Notes: generated by a model not told the origin, from the sequence alone. 64,000 bases of DNA from VBAU01 sp036005185 (GCA_036005185.1 DASYQS010000022.1:1-64000); one strand, 5' to 3'. Counted from the first letter of the stretch, positions 24,150-34,070 are shown. Numbers and translations: made by a program.

Positions 24150-26789
24150 TTATGAAGTCGCTTTTTTAGATTTCTCTTTTAAAGAGCTTTTTGGAGCCAC
24201 TTCGTTTCTGAATACTACGGTATTGTCAAAAACATCAACCAATACTGGTTGTGATTTATCAATTTCGCCGGCCAAGATACGCCTGCTGAGTTGATTTACG
24301 ATTTCTTTTTGGATGAGCCGTTTCAAAGGCCTTGCACCGAATTGAGGATCAAAGCCTTGCTCAGCTAAAAAATCCATGGCGTAATCGCTAAATTCTAACT
24401 GTATCCCACTTTGAGCTACCAATTTCCTCAGATTGTTCAATTGAATATTAATAATTTTTTTAATTTCTTTTTGAAGTAGGGGCTGAAACAGAATGATCTC
24501 ATCTACCCGGTTCAAAAACTCCGGACGAATGGTTTGCCTAAGCAAATTCATTACATCCAGCTTTGTTCTATTAACAATTTCTTCCCTATTCTGTTCATTA
24601 ATATTCTCAAAATTTTCCTGAATAATATGGCTACCCAAATTACTGGTCATGATTATAATGGTATTTCTAAAGTTTACCACCCTGCCTTTATTATCAGTTA
24701 ACCTGCCATCATCCAATACCTGAAGCAAAACGTTCCAAACATCAGGGTGGGCTTTTTCAATTTCATCCAGCAATACCACGCTATAAGGTTTGCGACGAAC
24801 GGCTTCTGTAAGTTGTCCTCCTTCATCATAGCCCACATATCCGGGAGGTGCGCCTACTAATCGGCTCACCGTATGCTTTTCCTGGTACTCGCTCATATCA
24901 ATGCGGGTCATCATGGCCTCATCATCAAACAAATACTCTGCAAGGGCCTTGGCCAACTCGGTTTTACCGACACCTGTTGTACCCAGGAAAATGAATGAAC
25001 CAATAGGCTTTTTAGGATCATGCAATCCTGCCCGGCTACGACGAATAGCATCTGCTACGGCCGTAATAGCTTCATCTTGGCCTACTACTCTTTCATGCAA
25101 GTGTTCCTCAAGTTGAAGAAGCTTTTCTTTCTCACTCTGCATCATCCGTGAAACAGGGATACCGGTAGCTTTTGCCACAGTTTCAGCGATATCTTCGGCA
25201 TCCACTTCTTCTTTTAGTATGCGCTTATCACTTATAGTTTTTAATTTATCGTTTAGATCAGCAATTATCTTTTCCTGTTCTTTTATTTTGCCATACCGTA
25301 TTTCAGCTACTTTTCCATAGTCGCCTTCCCTTTCAGCCTTCTCAGCTTCGAGCTTCAGTTGTTCTACCCGTGCCTTAGCCTCTTGTGCCTTTTCAACAAG
25401 CTCTTTTTCCTCTTTCCATTTTGCTTTGAACGTATCTCTCTCTACAGAAAGATTGGCGATCTCTGTATTCAGCTCTTTCAATTTTTCTTCATCATTTTCT
25501 CTTTTGATCGCTTCCCTTTCAATTTCCAATTGACGAATTTGCCTTTCGAGCTTATCTAATTCTTCGGGCATGCTATTCATTTCCAAACGAAGTTTGGCCG
25601 CGCTTTCATCAATCAAGTCAATGGCCTTGTCGGGTAAAAACCTATCGGTAATATACCGATTGGATAATTCAACGGCCGCAATAATGGCTTCGTCCTTGAT
25701 GCGGACGTGATGATACGTTTCGTATCTGTCTTTTAATCCGCGTAAAATAGAGATTGCATCTTCTACTGATGGCTCATCGATCATTACTTTTTGAAAGCGG
25801 CGTTCGAGAGCCTTGTCTTTTTCAAAATATTTTTGATATTCATTTAAAGTAGTTGCACCGATGGCTCTCAACTCACCACGAGCCAAAGCAGGCTTTAAAA
25901 TATTGGCTGCATCCATAGCACCTTCGCCGCCTCCAGCCCCAATAAGAGTATGTATTTCGTCGATGAAAAGAATGATCTCACCTTCACTCGTACTTACTTC
26001 TTTTATTACTGCTTTTAATCGCTCTTCAAACTCACCCTTGTATTTGGCGCCCGCAATCAGTTGACCCATGTCCAATGCATAAATAATTTTTGACCTTAAA
26101 TTCTCAGGCACATCTCCATTTATAATCCGCATGGCCAGGCCTTCTACTATAGCCGTTTTACCAACCCCAGGCTCACCAACTAAAACCGGGTTATTCTTCG
26201 AACGGCGCGAAAGTATATGTAATGTTCTTCTGATCTCTTCATCGCGACCTATCACCGGGTCAAGCTTCCCTTGCCTGGCCAGCTCGTTCAAATTCCTTGC
26301 ATATTTATTTAGAGCGTTAAACTCTTGTGTCTGTGTTTGGGAAGTTACTTTCTCACCTTTTCTTAGATCTTTAATTGCAGTTATCAACCCTTTTTCAGTA
26401 AGTCCAGCATCTTTCAACAATTTAGCTGCAGCGTCATTGCCTTGAACAATGGCCAGCAATAAATGCTCGGGCGTTACAAATTCGTCACCGAACTGTTTTA
26501 ATACAGCTCCAGCCCGCAACACTACATTATTTGCGTCACGGCTAATGGACTGAGCAGCATCGCCAGAGGTCTTTGGCAATCTGCTGATCAATTCATCAAG
26601 CTTGTTTTCAACAAGGTTAAGTGTAACGTTATTTTTCTTTAATAAATATTCTACAGCCGAATCTTCTTGTTCAAGCAACGCTTTTAAAATATGCTCAGTC
26701 TCAATATTTGGATTATTTGCATTAAAAGCAAATTGCTGTGCTTGTTGAAACGCTTCTGCTGCTTTTATAGTAAAATTTCCAAGATTCAT
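24150..26789 (-). CDS. clpB: ATP-dependent disaggregase ClpB
   Basis: This 879-residue Hsp100 chaperone has its standard parts in order: N-terminal ClpN repeats (1-145), AAA+ module 1 with Walker A 'GEPGVGKTA' near 205 and 'LFIDEIHTLIGAG', the coiled-coil middle domain (about 410-530, rich in Glu/Lys/Leu: 'LERQIRQLEIEREAIKRE'), AAA+ module 2 with 'GTTGVGKTE', 'VGAPPGYVGYDEGGQLTEAV' and sensor residues in 'GARPLKR', then a small domain. ClpB extracts proteins from aggregates together with DnaK. The pore loop Tyr ('KYKGEFEER', 'GYVGYDEG') residues are kept. It is divergent from the serine hydrolase gene. I find no obvious heat-shock operator upstream. Confidence 0.97.
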   Translation of the reverse strand: MNLGNFTIKAAEAFQQAQQFAFNANNPNIETEHILKALLEQEDSAVEYLLKKNNVTLNLVENKLDELISRLPKTSGDAAQSISRDANNVVLRAGAVLKQFGDEFVTPEHLLLAIVQGNDAAAKLLKDAGLTEKGLITAIKDLRKGEKVTSQTQTQEFNALNKYARNLNELARQGKLDPVIGRDEEIRRTLHILSRRSKNNPVLVGEPGVGKTAIVEGLAMRIINGDVPENLRSKIIYALDMGQLIAGAKYKGEFEERLKAVIKEVSTSEGEIILFIDEIHTLIGAGGGEGAMDAANILKPALARGELRAIGATTLNEYQKYFEKDKALERRFQKVMIDEPSVEDAISILRGLKDRYETYHHVRIKDEAIIAAVELSNRYITDRFLPDKAIDLIDESAAKLRLEMNSMPEELDKLERQIRQLEIEREAIKRENDEEKLKELNTEIANLSVERDTFKAKWKEEKELVEKAQEAKARVEQLKLEAEKAEREGDYGKVAEIRYGKIKEQEKIIADLNDKLKTISDKRILKEEVDAEDIAETVAKATGIPVSRMMQSEKEKLLQLEEHLHERVVGQDEAITAVADAIRRSRAGLHDPKKPIGSFIFLGTTGVGKTELAKALAEYLFDDEAMMTRIDMSEYQEKHTVSRLVGAPPGYVGYDEGGQLTEAVRRKPYSVVLLDEIEKAHPDVWNVLLQVLDDGRLTDNKGRVVNFRNTIIIMTSNLGSHIIQENFENINEQNREEIVNRTKLDVMNLLRQTIRPEFLNRVDEIILFQPLLQKEIKKIINIQLNNLRKLVAQSGIQLEFSDYAMDFLAEQGFDPQFGARPLKRLIQKEIVNQLSRRILAGEIDKSQPVLVDVFDNTVVFRNEVAPKSSLKEKSKKATS

Positions 26790-26933
26790 ATTATTGTTAC
26801 CCCCATCCCCTAAAGCGGAGTTAATTTAGTTTAGAATTAAATTTAAAACTCTAAATTTTGTACCATGAATAAGTTATTCCTTTCTTTAGCAAAAATCATT
26901 CATCCTTTGATTGGTAGGTTAAGAGGTGTAACT

Positions 26934-27986
26934 ATGGCACATAAAATCTCTTCCATCTGCACGAAAGTCGCAATTGCAATAGTCTTTCTGTTATTATTAC
27001 AGCCAGTTTCAGCCCAACAAAAATTCAGTGATCTTGACGATATTCTCACCCAAAAACAAAAATTGCTGGGTAAAGATTTTGTAATGATGATATGGAAAAA
27101 AGACGATACTCTTGTTTATAAAAAAGAACTAGGTGAATTTAACAGCAAAACTCAGGCCCCTATTGCGAGCTGCAGCAAATGGCTTACTGCCGCGCTGGTA
27201 ATGACATTTGTTGACGAAGGCAAACTTTCATTGGATGATAAGATCACAAAATGGCTGCCCGAATTTGAAAAATATGGGAAAAACTATATCACGATACGCA
27301 CTTGTCTTTCTCACCTAACAGGTATCCGTTCCGAACCTATCACCGTTTTGAAATTATTAGAAAGAAAAAAATTCAATAGTCTGGAAGAAGAAGTAAACGC
27401 ATTTGCCGCTAAAGATATTCAAGCAAACCCGGGTGAAGAATTTCGATACAGCAATATAGGGCTAAATATTGCGGCAAGAGTTTTAGAAATTATCAGCAAA
27501 AGAAAATTTGATGTATTGGCAAGACAAAGATTATTTGTACCACTGGGCATGAGAAAAACAACTTTCAGCACGTTGGATGGCAGTGCTGTAAATCCTTCCG
27601 GTGGCGCCCAGTCAACACCCGATGATTATATGCACTTTTTAGTTATGCTAATGAATAAGGGAACGTATCAAGGCAAAAAAATTTTAAGTGAGGATGCGGT
27701 AAACCAAATGTTACAAGTACAAACAAAACCCCAGCAAATTAAGTACGCTCCAAAAGCTGCTCAAGGTTATAATTATGCATCAGGGGCTTGGGTAATTGAA
27801 GAAAAAGACGGAAAAGCAACGGCTATAGCAAGCCCGGGTTTATTCGGTACCTGGCCTATGATTGATTACTGCCGGGGCTATGCCTATTTATTTTTTGTAA
27901 AAAACTTGTTAGGAGAAGAAAGAGCGGATGCACAAATGGAGATAAAAGCAGATGTTGATGAATATTTCAAAAATAATTGCAATTGA
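26934..27986 (+). CDS. Serine hydrolase, beta-lactamase (class C)/penicillin-binding family
   Basis: This 350-residue exported protein has a signal peptide ending 'PVSAQQ' when started at ATG 26934 (preceded by AGAGG); an ATG at 26865 would add 23 residues with no clear role. The catalytic SxxK is 'SCSK' within 'PIASCSKWLTAALVM', the YxN box is 'RYSNIGLN', and later 'ASPGLFGTWPMID' occupies the place of the KTG-like motif. Hydrophobic 'FVDEGKLSLDDKITKWLPEF' is typical of PF00144 esterases and peptidases. It is probably a periplasmic esterase or D-Ala peptidase rather than a true beta-lactamase. The substrate is unknown. Confidence 0.87.
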   Translation: MAHKISSICTKVAIAIVFLLLLQPVSAQQKFSDLDDILTQKQKLLGKDFVMMIWKKDDTLVYKKELGEFNSKTQAPIASCSKWLTAALVMTFVDEGKLSLDDKITKWLPEFEKYGKNYITIRTCLSHLTGIRSEPITVLKLLERKKFNSLEEEVNAFAAKDIQANPGEEFRYSNIGLNIAARVLEIISKRKFDVLARQRLFVPLGMRKTTFSTLDGSAVNPSGGAQSTPDDYMHFLVMLMNKGTYQGKKILSEDAVNQMLQVQTKPQQIKYAPKAAQGYNYASGAWVIEEKDGKATAIASPGLFGTWPMIDYCRGYAYLFFVKNLLGEERADAQMEIKADVDEYFKNNCN

Positions 27987-28082
27987 GTGTTTAAAAGTTT
28001 AATAGGTTTCAAGTTTATAGTAATGGATATTCCCCTCCAAGGAAACATAACTTTAAACTTTTTAATAAAACATTTAGCAGTC

Positions 28083-28433
28083 ATGTACGAAAATAAGAGA
28101 GAGCCGCTTGCTTCCAGGTCCAAGTATTATAAACGAATAGTTGCTAACAGCATTCGTGTTTCCGGAATTCTTGCAATCATGTTATTGATTGGAACAACCG
28201 GTTACCATTGCGCCACTCGTCCTTTTACAGAATGGATCGATGCTTTTCACAATGCCTCAATGATATTAAGTGGCATGGGACCTGTTATAACAACAGGGTT
28301 CACAAATGGCGGAAAAATATTTTCTTCACTATACGCTTTATTTAGCGGGATTATTTTTGTAAGTAGCATAGGGTATATCCTTGCACCCGGCATTCATCGC
28401 ATTTTTCATCGCCTGCATTTGGAAGCAAAATAA
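28083..28433 (+). CDS. Two-helix potassium-channel-like membrane protein with atypical filter
   Basis: Start ATG 28083 (an in-frame ATG upstream of it gives a non-conserved extension). The 116-residue protein has helix 1 at 27-43, a pore-helix-like segment (50-62), a short loop 'SGMGPVITTG' (63-72) and helix 2 (77-101), ending in a basic tail 'HRIFHRLHLE'. The arrangement outer helix-pore helix-filter-inner helix, and the 'NGGKIFSSLYALFSGIIFVSSIGYI' inner helix, match the Ion_trans_2 (two-pore-domain K+ channel) fold, but the filter TVGYGD is replaced by a GMGP sequence. It may conduct another ion or not conduct. The gene follows the serine hydrolase by 96 bases and abuts the convergent DUF3857 gene. 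Confidence 0.72.
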   Translation: MYENKREPLASRSKYYKRIVANSIRVSGILAIMLLIGTTGYHCATRPFTEWIDAFHNASMILSGMGPVITTGFTNGGKIFSSLYALFSGIIFVSSIGYILAPGIHRIFHRLHLEAK

Positions 28434-28441
28434 TCAACGCT

Positions 28442-30355
28442 CTAATTTTCTTTCTTTACAAGTACGATTCTGTTTCGATCAGCTTTATAGATAGCCTCGT
28501 AATAATTTACTAACGCGGTGTAGTCTTTAGCAGTAAAAGTTCCGCTATATTGCTCGTTAGTACGGTAATACAAGATCTTATCATCAATCAGCTTGGCCGT
28601 ACTGAAATATTTGCCAAATTTTGTTTCAATGGCTACTGGTTGAGGAAGAGATTCAGGTTCATATCCTTTTGGAATATCTATTTCCACTGAGTCAACATCC
28701 CTATATTCATTATGCAAAACAATATCATAATTTCTTTCCTCGTCTGATTTAAGTTTGGTGTATGACCTGCTCATTACATTTGGAATAATAAATAATCGTT
28801 TTCCGGTAATGCTGGCATAATTGCTAACATACAAGTCGAGCTTCTCTTCCACTTCTGGCATCGTTGATTTATTCTCGTTATACTCAAACTTGGCGAGATC
28901 ATAAGTGGGAAAATCAAGCTGCTTTTGTAAATATTCCTTCACTTTATCTTTAGATAGGTAATTGATCATTCCATGAACATCATCTTGTTGCAACCCTTTG
29001 TAGCTTGTACTTACCTGTATCTGCAATGAAGCATCATTACCCAAAACAGCCTTGAGTTTTCTCATCTGAAGATTATCTGTTAATCCATACTTTGGGGTGT
29101 GAACAAGATAGCCCCCATTTTCATTGATCAAAAGAGCATAACGATTGCAAGTAAAATCTCCTAAATAACCTGCAGGCAAAGTTTGATCAGTACACTCCAG
29201 CCACATCGTATCTTTTTTAACCGGTACGCAGAGAATTACATGATTAAATTGTTGAGATGGAAAATCATCCGTTATATATTCGGCATTTCTCCCCGCACGC
29301 ACCAGCGTATAAAAAGAAGTAATCCCAGCCTCCTTTAAAATACTATACATGTAGTTTACTAAAGCCTTACAATCACCATACCCTTTAGAAGCAACATAAG
29401 TGGCATCAAAGGGCTGCCAGCCTCCTATGCCTAATTGCACACTGATATATCGTGTATTCTTCTGCATATATTCATAAAGCAGTTGTATTTTCTTTTTCTC
29501 ATCATTTACATCGTCTGTAAGCTGGTGAACTGTTTGTTTAATATTTGCAGGTAAACCGTCTCGGCCTTGTTTTAAAGAGTAAACAAATTTTCCAAAGTCC
29601 TGCCAGCTCACCATGTTGCCCTTGTAGTCCCCTACTTGAAATTCAGAGGGACCAAAAATAACAACGGTTGTCAGCTCATGCCAGGGAGGTCCAAAGGATT
29701 CTTTTATAATAGCGGGCATATCCTTTACTGTCCATGTTGACGTTTTTTTATTTTTATCGATTGCAGTAACTGGATCACTGTTATACTTGAAGGCCTTATA
29801 CCTGAACTGGTAATCCGTTGGACAAACAATATTTATCTCACTATGTTCTACAGAAAGCTTTTCATTGCCTTGGGGTATCCAGCGAGGAAAAAACAAGGTG
29901 TTTTTGTAATGGACTACAATCTCATACTCGATTGTGTATGGATAAACTCTGTAATAAAAATTATGTTTTTTAATTCTTTTATCGTCCATTAAACTATAAT
30001 CACTTACACCGCTTATATCCTGAGCATCTTTTGTCTTAATTTTTTTTAATTGTTTCCCGTTGGCATCGTAGAGAATCCCTTCAATAGAATTTATCTCTTG
30101 CAGCTTATCATAGTATTCAGAACACTCAGCCCAATCGTCTGCATTTTCATTCAAGATCGTAATTACATAATGGTTTGTTTCAATTGCATCCTTTGTGCTG
30201 AGAATCTCGAATTTTATATTTTCAAACCTTAATACCGCATTTGCGTTTTTCAATAAAGCGGGCGAAATTTTTGAAACAGCATAGTCGCCATCTGAACCAT
30301 ACAAAATAAGAGCGACTGTTGTATATGTAATTATAAAAATAACTTTCTTCATCAT
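28442..30355 (-). CDS. DUF3857 and transglutaminase-like protein, catalytic triad intact
   Basis: This 637-residue exported protein has a hydrophobic leader at its N-terminus, a DUF3857 beta domain (about 30-260, 'HYVITILNENADDWAECSEYYDKLQEI', 'FYYRVYPYTIEYEIVVHYKNTLFF') and a transglutaminase-like domain with Cys in 'GYGDCKALVNYMYSILKEAGI', His in 'FNHVILCVPV' and Asp/Glu in 'MWLECTDQT'. The C-terminal third is beta-rich (DUF3858-like). These proteins are common and uncharacterised in Bacteroidota; the fold suggests a protease or amide-exchange activity at the envelope. The stop is separated by one base from the next paralogue's coding frame, so they form one operon. Confidence 0.88.
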   Translation of the reverse strand: MMKKVIFIITYTTVALILYGSDGDYAVSKISPALLKNANAVLRFENIKFEILSTKDAIETNHYVITILNENADDWAECSEYYDKLQEINSIEGILYDANGKQLKKIKTKDAQDISGVSDYSLMDDKRIKKHNFYYRVYPYTIEYEIVVHYKNTLFFPRWIPQGNEKLSVEHSEINIVCPTDYQFRYKAFKYNSDPVTAIDKNKKTSTWTVKDMPAIIKESFGPPWHELTTVVIFGPSEFQVGDYKGNMVSWQDFGKFVYSLKQGRDGLPANIKQTVHQLTDDVNDEKKKIQLLYEYMQKNTRYISVQLGIGGWQPFDATYVASKGYGDCKALVNYMYSILKEAGITSFYTLVRAGRNAEYITDDFPSQQFNHVILCVPVKKDTMWLECTDQTLPAGYLGDFTCNRYALLINENGGYLVHTPKYGLTDNLQMRKLKAVLGNDASLQIQVSTSYKGLQQDDVHGMINYLSKDKVKEYLQKQLDFPTYDLAKFEYNENKSTMPEVEEKLDLYVSNYASITGKRLFIIPNVMSRSYTKLKSDEERNYDIVLHNEYRDVDSVEIDIPKGYEPESLPQPVAIETKFGKYFSTAKLIDDKILYYRTNEQYSGTFTAKDYTALVNYYEAIYKADRNRIVLVKKEN

Positions 30356-32362
30356 TTATTTTTTCTTTTTCAACACGATCTGTTCATTGTGTTTTTTTAC
30401 AACCAGATTAAAGAATTCCCGGAGCATTTCATACTCTTCTGGCAGATAAAAAGCCCTTTTTAATTTAATCCTTGACCGAAACGAAATAGTTCCACCGGAG
30501 TCTGAAATGAGATACTCGAACTCTCCATCTCCTTCTTCATTTAATTTTACACGTATCGGCTTTGGTAATTCATCCACTACATAACCTGTAGGAAGCACCA
30601 TGTTGAAAATATATGTTTCGTCAATACCGTATGGCATCTCAACGGGATAAAAGCGTTCGCTAGCCTTGAAAGGGTTTGTTTTCCATCCTTCAGCCAGCAT
30701 TGGATTTATATAGATAATGTCCTCTTTTTCCTGGTTCAATTTAAAATCGTAACCAATCGCAACATTTTCTTCAAGATTATCCAGTGAATCCATACGGGGG
30801 TTGATCAGGTCAGCATCCTGTCCATAAGCCTTTTTTATTTCCTTAAAAAATTCATCCTTTCCTTTTTCTTTCACTTTTTCCCGAATTTCATGCGATTCAA
30901 AATAACCCGGTAGTTGTTGCAATGTTCCTGTCAGCTCTCCTTTTTCGTTCGTTGTAAGGATGATGGATGTCATCTTTTTTTCCATTATTGAATCCGAAGA
31001 AAATTCCAAAGGAGTAGCTTCGGGATTAATAATTCTTGCATGGCCATTGTAGCACTTCGGTGTCAATCTTCCAAATCCCAAACGCGGCTCACTTGCATCC
31101 AAAAAATAATTTTGACCATTGATGCTTGCATCGCATATTACATAGTTGAATTTTTCGAGAATGGGATAAATAGAATAGGTGTACCCATGCGAACGAGTAC
31201 TGAGAAGAACAGGATCTGCTTGAATGTTTGCATATTTCAACATAGCTACAAGCAAGAGATTGATTTCAGCAACAGTACCGTTTCTTGTTTTTAGAATATT
31301 TTTTAATGACTGGTCAAGATCGGTTCCGTTGTGCGAAGTACAAGTTAAATTATCTCTTACGTAAGCATAGATCCTTTTTGCCTTTTCGAGGTTATCCTTT
31401 GTACCAACAAGCAATGGATTCATTACATCGCCCAACCATCCGTTATTTTTATCAAGGCTATTGCCAAAATACTCAGCATGCAAAAGATCTTCACTTAATT
31501 TTGCCCAGGTGCCCATTATATTTCTTGGAGTAAGCGGATAGCGGTAATCGGAAAGCTGAAATTCAATTTTAGCAATATGGTTTTTCAGCGTTGAAGTAAA
31601 GCTTTCTTCTTTTAAAGCCGGTACATTTTTCATTACCCAACGGTAATCAGTAACACTAGCATCAAAACTTACACTTTCAGTGGCCCCAGCGCCGCGTGAA
31701 TCACTAACTCTGAAGCTGGAACGATTGTCCTTTCTTTCATTTATATCATATTTCCTGTAACCCTGGGTTAAAAAAACATAGCCCAAAAATTCCGGGAGCC
31801 TTAAATTGTATTCACTCCATAAAACCGGTGAAGATCCCTGAAATGCCCAGGGTTGCAAATTGAATAAAAAATCAGAGCGAACGATATATTCATATTCAAT
31901 AATAGAGCCTTCTTTAATATTGGGTAAAGTAAATTTTTTAACTACTCTGTTCCTATCTATTTTGTCTTTAAAAATCCCGCTCTTATCGAGTTTTGTTTCA
32001 ACTACTTTTCCATTTTCCAAGTTATAAGTAACGGCTTTCACGTTGTCCAAATTTTCTTCAGCACTTCCATTTGTATATAATAGAATCTCTACATTGGCCT
32101 CTTCATAACCATTTTTATTAAGGATGTGCACTCGTCGATAATGTTTGAATTCCAGTGAAAACCATCCTTTGGAATTTCCGACTATTTCTGAAGAGCCCAC
32201 CTCTGCAATTACAACTGCGCTGGCATTGCTATCAATGGAATAGATCTTGTTTGAAAAATCCTCTGGAGAAACTTTTCCAAATTTTACACTCACCTTGTTT
32301 TGAGAGAAAATTGTTGTGGAAATTAAAATAGGGAGAATTAGGATAAGAATTTTCGGTAGCAT
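30356..32362 (-). CDS. DUF3857 and transglutaminase-like protein, catalytic residues lost
   Basis: Start ATG 32362 gives a signal peptide ending 'TIFSQ' (the ATG at 32410 adds 16 residues). The protein is a paralogue of the next gene downstream (28442-30355), with the same DUF3857, transglutaminase-like and C-terminal beta regions in 668 residues. At the catalytic Cys position it reads 'RNGTVAEINLLLVAMLKYANI' with no Cys, and at the His position 'FNYVICDASI' with Tyr; only the 'FLDASE' Asp remains. It is therefore probably a non-catalytic binding partner. This 'EINLLL' subfamily is known in Bacteroidota genomes beside intact members. It overlaps no other gene and is first in the pair. Confidence 0.87.
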   Translation of the reverse strand: MLPKILILILPILISTTIFSQNKVSVKFGKVSPEDFSNKIYSIDSNASAVVIAEVGSSEIVGNSKGWFSLEFKHYRRVHILNKNGYEEANVEILLYTNGSAEENLDNVKAVTYNLENGKVVETKLDKSGIFKDKIDRNRVVKKFTLPNIKEGSIIEYEYIVRSDFLFNLQPWAFQGSSPVLWSEYNLRLPEFLGYVFLTQGYRKYDINERKDNRSSFRVSDSRGAGATESVSFDASVTDYRWVMKNVPALKEESFTSTLKNHIAKIEFQLSDYRYPLTPRNIMGTWAKLSEDLLHAEYFGNSLDKNNGWLGDVMNPLLVGTKDNLEKAKRIYAYVRDNLTCTSHNGTDLDQSLKNILKTRNGTVAEINLLLVAMLKYANIQADPVLLSTRSHGYTYSIYPILEKFNYVICDASINGQNYFLDASEPRLGFGRLTPKCYNGHARIINPEATPLEFSSDSIMEKKMTSIILTTNEKGELTGTLQQLPGYFESHEIREKVKEKGKDEFFKEIKKAYGQDADLINPRMDSLDNLEENVAIGYDFKLNQEKEDIIYINPMLAEGWKTNPFKASERFYPVEMPYGIDETYIFNMVLPTGYVVDELPKPIRVKLNEEGDGEFEYLISDSGGTISFRSRIKLKRAFYLPEEYEMLREFFNLVVKKHNEQIVLKKKK

Positions 32363-32555
32363 GTTAGTATGGTTTAGGCGGACCCAAAATAGTAAAAAAA
32401 GAATTTCCAAGCAATGACCCGGAATATTTTAAGGTAAAAAAGGCTTTCAAAAAGCTTTGGATTATAAGGAGTATGAGCTTTATTATTTATACGTCGTTTT
32501 GCGCATAAAACGAAATAAAATGAATAACTAAGTTTGTATTTCTTTTTATAAATAA

Positions 32556-33485
32556 TTGGAGAATAAAGTTTACCATACAAGATTAGTAAAGCAAACATCC
32601 GAATTATTGGGTTTTGATTTTTGCGGTATTGCTAAAGCTCAAAAATTAACCGATGATGCAAAGAGGTTGGAACAATGGCTTAACAAGGGTATGCACGGTT
32701 CCATGAAGTATATGGAAAACCATTTTGACCTGCGTGTTGATCCTCAAAAACTGTTTCCAGGGGCAAAATCAGTCATTACCCTGCTGATTAATTATTTCCC
32801 TGCTCAAAAACAAAACAATAATTCGCCAAAGATTTCCAAATATGCTTATGGAAAGGACTATCACGATATAATAAAAAATAAGCTTAAGGCTTTTCTGCAA
32901 ATGTTACGGGAAAAAATTGGTGACGTTCATGGAAGGGGATTCGTTGACTCAGCGCCGGTACTTGAGCGAAGCTGGGCGCAACGAAGCGGATTAGGATGGA
33001 TTGGCAAAAACGGAAACCTGATCACAAAACAAAAAGGATCATATTATTTTATCGCGACATTGATCACTGATCTTGAATTAGAATACGATGACCCCTTTGC
33101 GAAAGATTATTGTGGCACTTGCACAAAATGTATTGATGCATGCCCAACTGAAGCCATTTTGCCCAATAAGGTTGTTGACGGAAGCAAATGCATTTCTTAT
33201 TTCACCATCGAGTTAAAGGAAATGATGATTCCATCGGAAATGAATGGAAAATTTGATAACTGGATGTTTGGATGCGATATCTGCCAGGATATTTGTCCGT
33301 GGAATAGGTTCTCCAAAGCTACCAATGAAATTGAATTCATGCCTGTTCATGAAATTCTTAATTTCAGCTTTCAAGATTGGAAAGAGCTGACAGAAGAATC
33401 GTTCAAAAAGATTTTTAAAGATTCTCCTATCAAGCGATCAAAGTTTCTTGGAATTAAACGCAATTTGAAATTTTTATCCTCCTAA
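32556..33485 (+). CDS. queG: Epoxyqueuosine reductase QueG
   Basis: This 309-residue cobalamin-dependent iron-sulfur enzyme carries out the last step of queuosine synthesis on tRNA. The start is TTG 32556; no in-frame ATG lies before the conserved N-terminus. The conserved acid is Asp131 in 'FVDSAPVLERSWA', and two 4Fe-4S sites are formed by Cys186/189/192 with Cys247, and Cys196 with Cys212/240/243 ('CGTCTKCIDACP', 'KCISYFTIE', 'GCDICQDICPWNRF'). It is a short form without the C-terminal HEAT-like extension of the E. coli protein, common in this phylum. It stands alone, divergent from the DUF3857 pair and convergent with the next gene (4-base overlap). Confidence 0.93.
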   Translation: MENKVYHTRLVKQTSELLGFDFCGIAKAQKLTDDAKRLEQWLNKGMHGSMKYMENHFDLRVDPQKLFPGAKSVITLLINYFPAQKQNNNSPKISKYAYGKDYHDIIKNKLKAFLQMLREKIGDVHGRGFVDSAPVLERSWAQRSGLGWIGKNGNLITKQKGSYYFIATLITDLELEYDDPFAKDYCGTCTKCIDACPTEAILPNKVVDGSKCISYFTIELKEMMIPSEMNGKFDNWMFGCDICQDICPWNRFSKATNEIEFMPVHEILNFSFQDWKELTEESFKKIFKDSPIKRSKFLGIKRNLKFLSS

Positions 33486-34060
33486 AAATTCCAGCCTACT
33501 TTTAATGATATCCTTCGTAAATAATAATTGAAACGGTTTGTGGTTTGCTCCGAACCAGGAAGAATAGAATATGAGTAGTAATAATAGATCTCGCTTTTCC
33601 CTTCTTCACGAACGTGCTTATAACTATACCCTAGTTGTACCAAGAGTGCATCGTTGTTTTTTCCCATTCCAATTTTATACCCCAGGCCTGCACCTAAATA
33701 AACACCAGGAGAAGTTTTTTCAATGGTATATCCGGACACGTAATAATTCTTATCATCTTCCCAAGGAAAATTAACACCTGCATCTGCTGCGAAATAAAAA
33801 TTTCTATTGCCTTTTTTGAAAAAATCTTTATTCAAAGAAAGAAATGCGGGAATACTACGGCGGTAATACCAATCAAAGCCGGTTCCCAAGCCTGCGAACC
33901 ATGTTTTGTATTTAATTCCATTGATTGTCTGTATTTGAAATTTCGTTCCCTGTTCACCTTCAAGCAACCCAACATAATTCTGTGAAGAAAAACCAATTTT
34001 ATGCTGAGCAGCCGATGCTAGGGTAATGAGAGTAAAAGCAGCTACAAAAAGTAATTTCAT
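33482..34060 (-). CDS. Outer membrane beta-barrel protein of the sigma module
   Basis: This 192-residue protein has a signal peptide ending 'ASAAQ' followed by alternating strands with regular aromatic residues ('FAGLGTGFDWYYRR', 'FYFAADAGVNFPW', 'YLGAGLGYKIGMG', 'LLVQLGYSYKHV') and a terminal 'VGWNF', the usual C-terminal Phe of a barrel. It has about eight strands, similar in size to small OmpX/PagP-like barrels. It is last in a minus-strand row starting with an ECF sigma gene at 37324, with only 10 bases from the LVIVD gene, so probably one transcript. Its function is unknown. Confidence 0.78.
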   Translation of the reverse strand: MKLLFVAAFTLITLASAAQHKIGFSSQNYVGLLEGEQGTKFQIQTINGIKYKTWFAGLGTGFDWYYRRSIPAFLSLNKDFFKKGNRNFYFAADAGVNFPWEDDKNYYVSGYTIEKTSPGVYLGAGLGYKIGMGKNNDALLVQLGYSYKHVREEGKSEIYYYYSYSILPGSEQTTNRFNYYLRRISLKVGWNF

Positions 34061-34070
34061 ATTCTAATTT

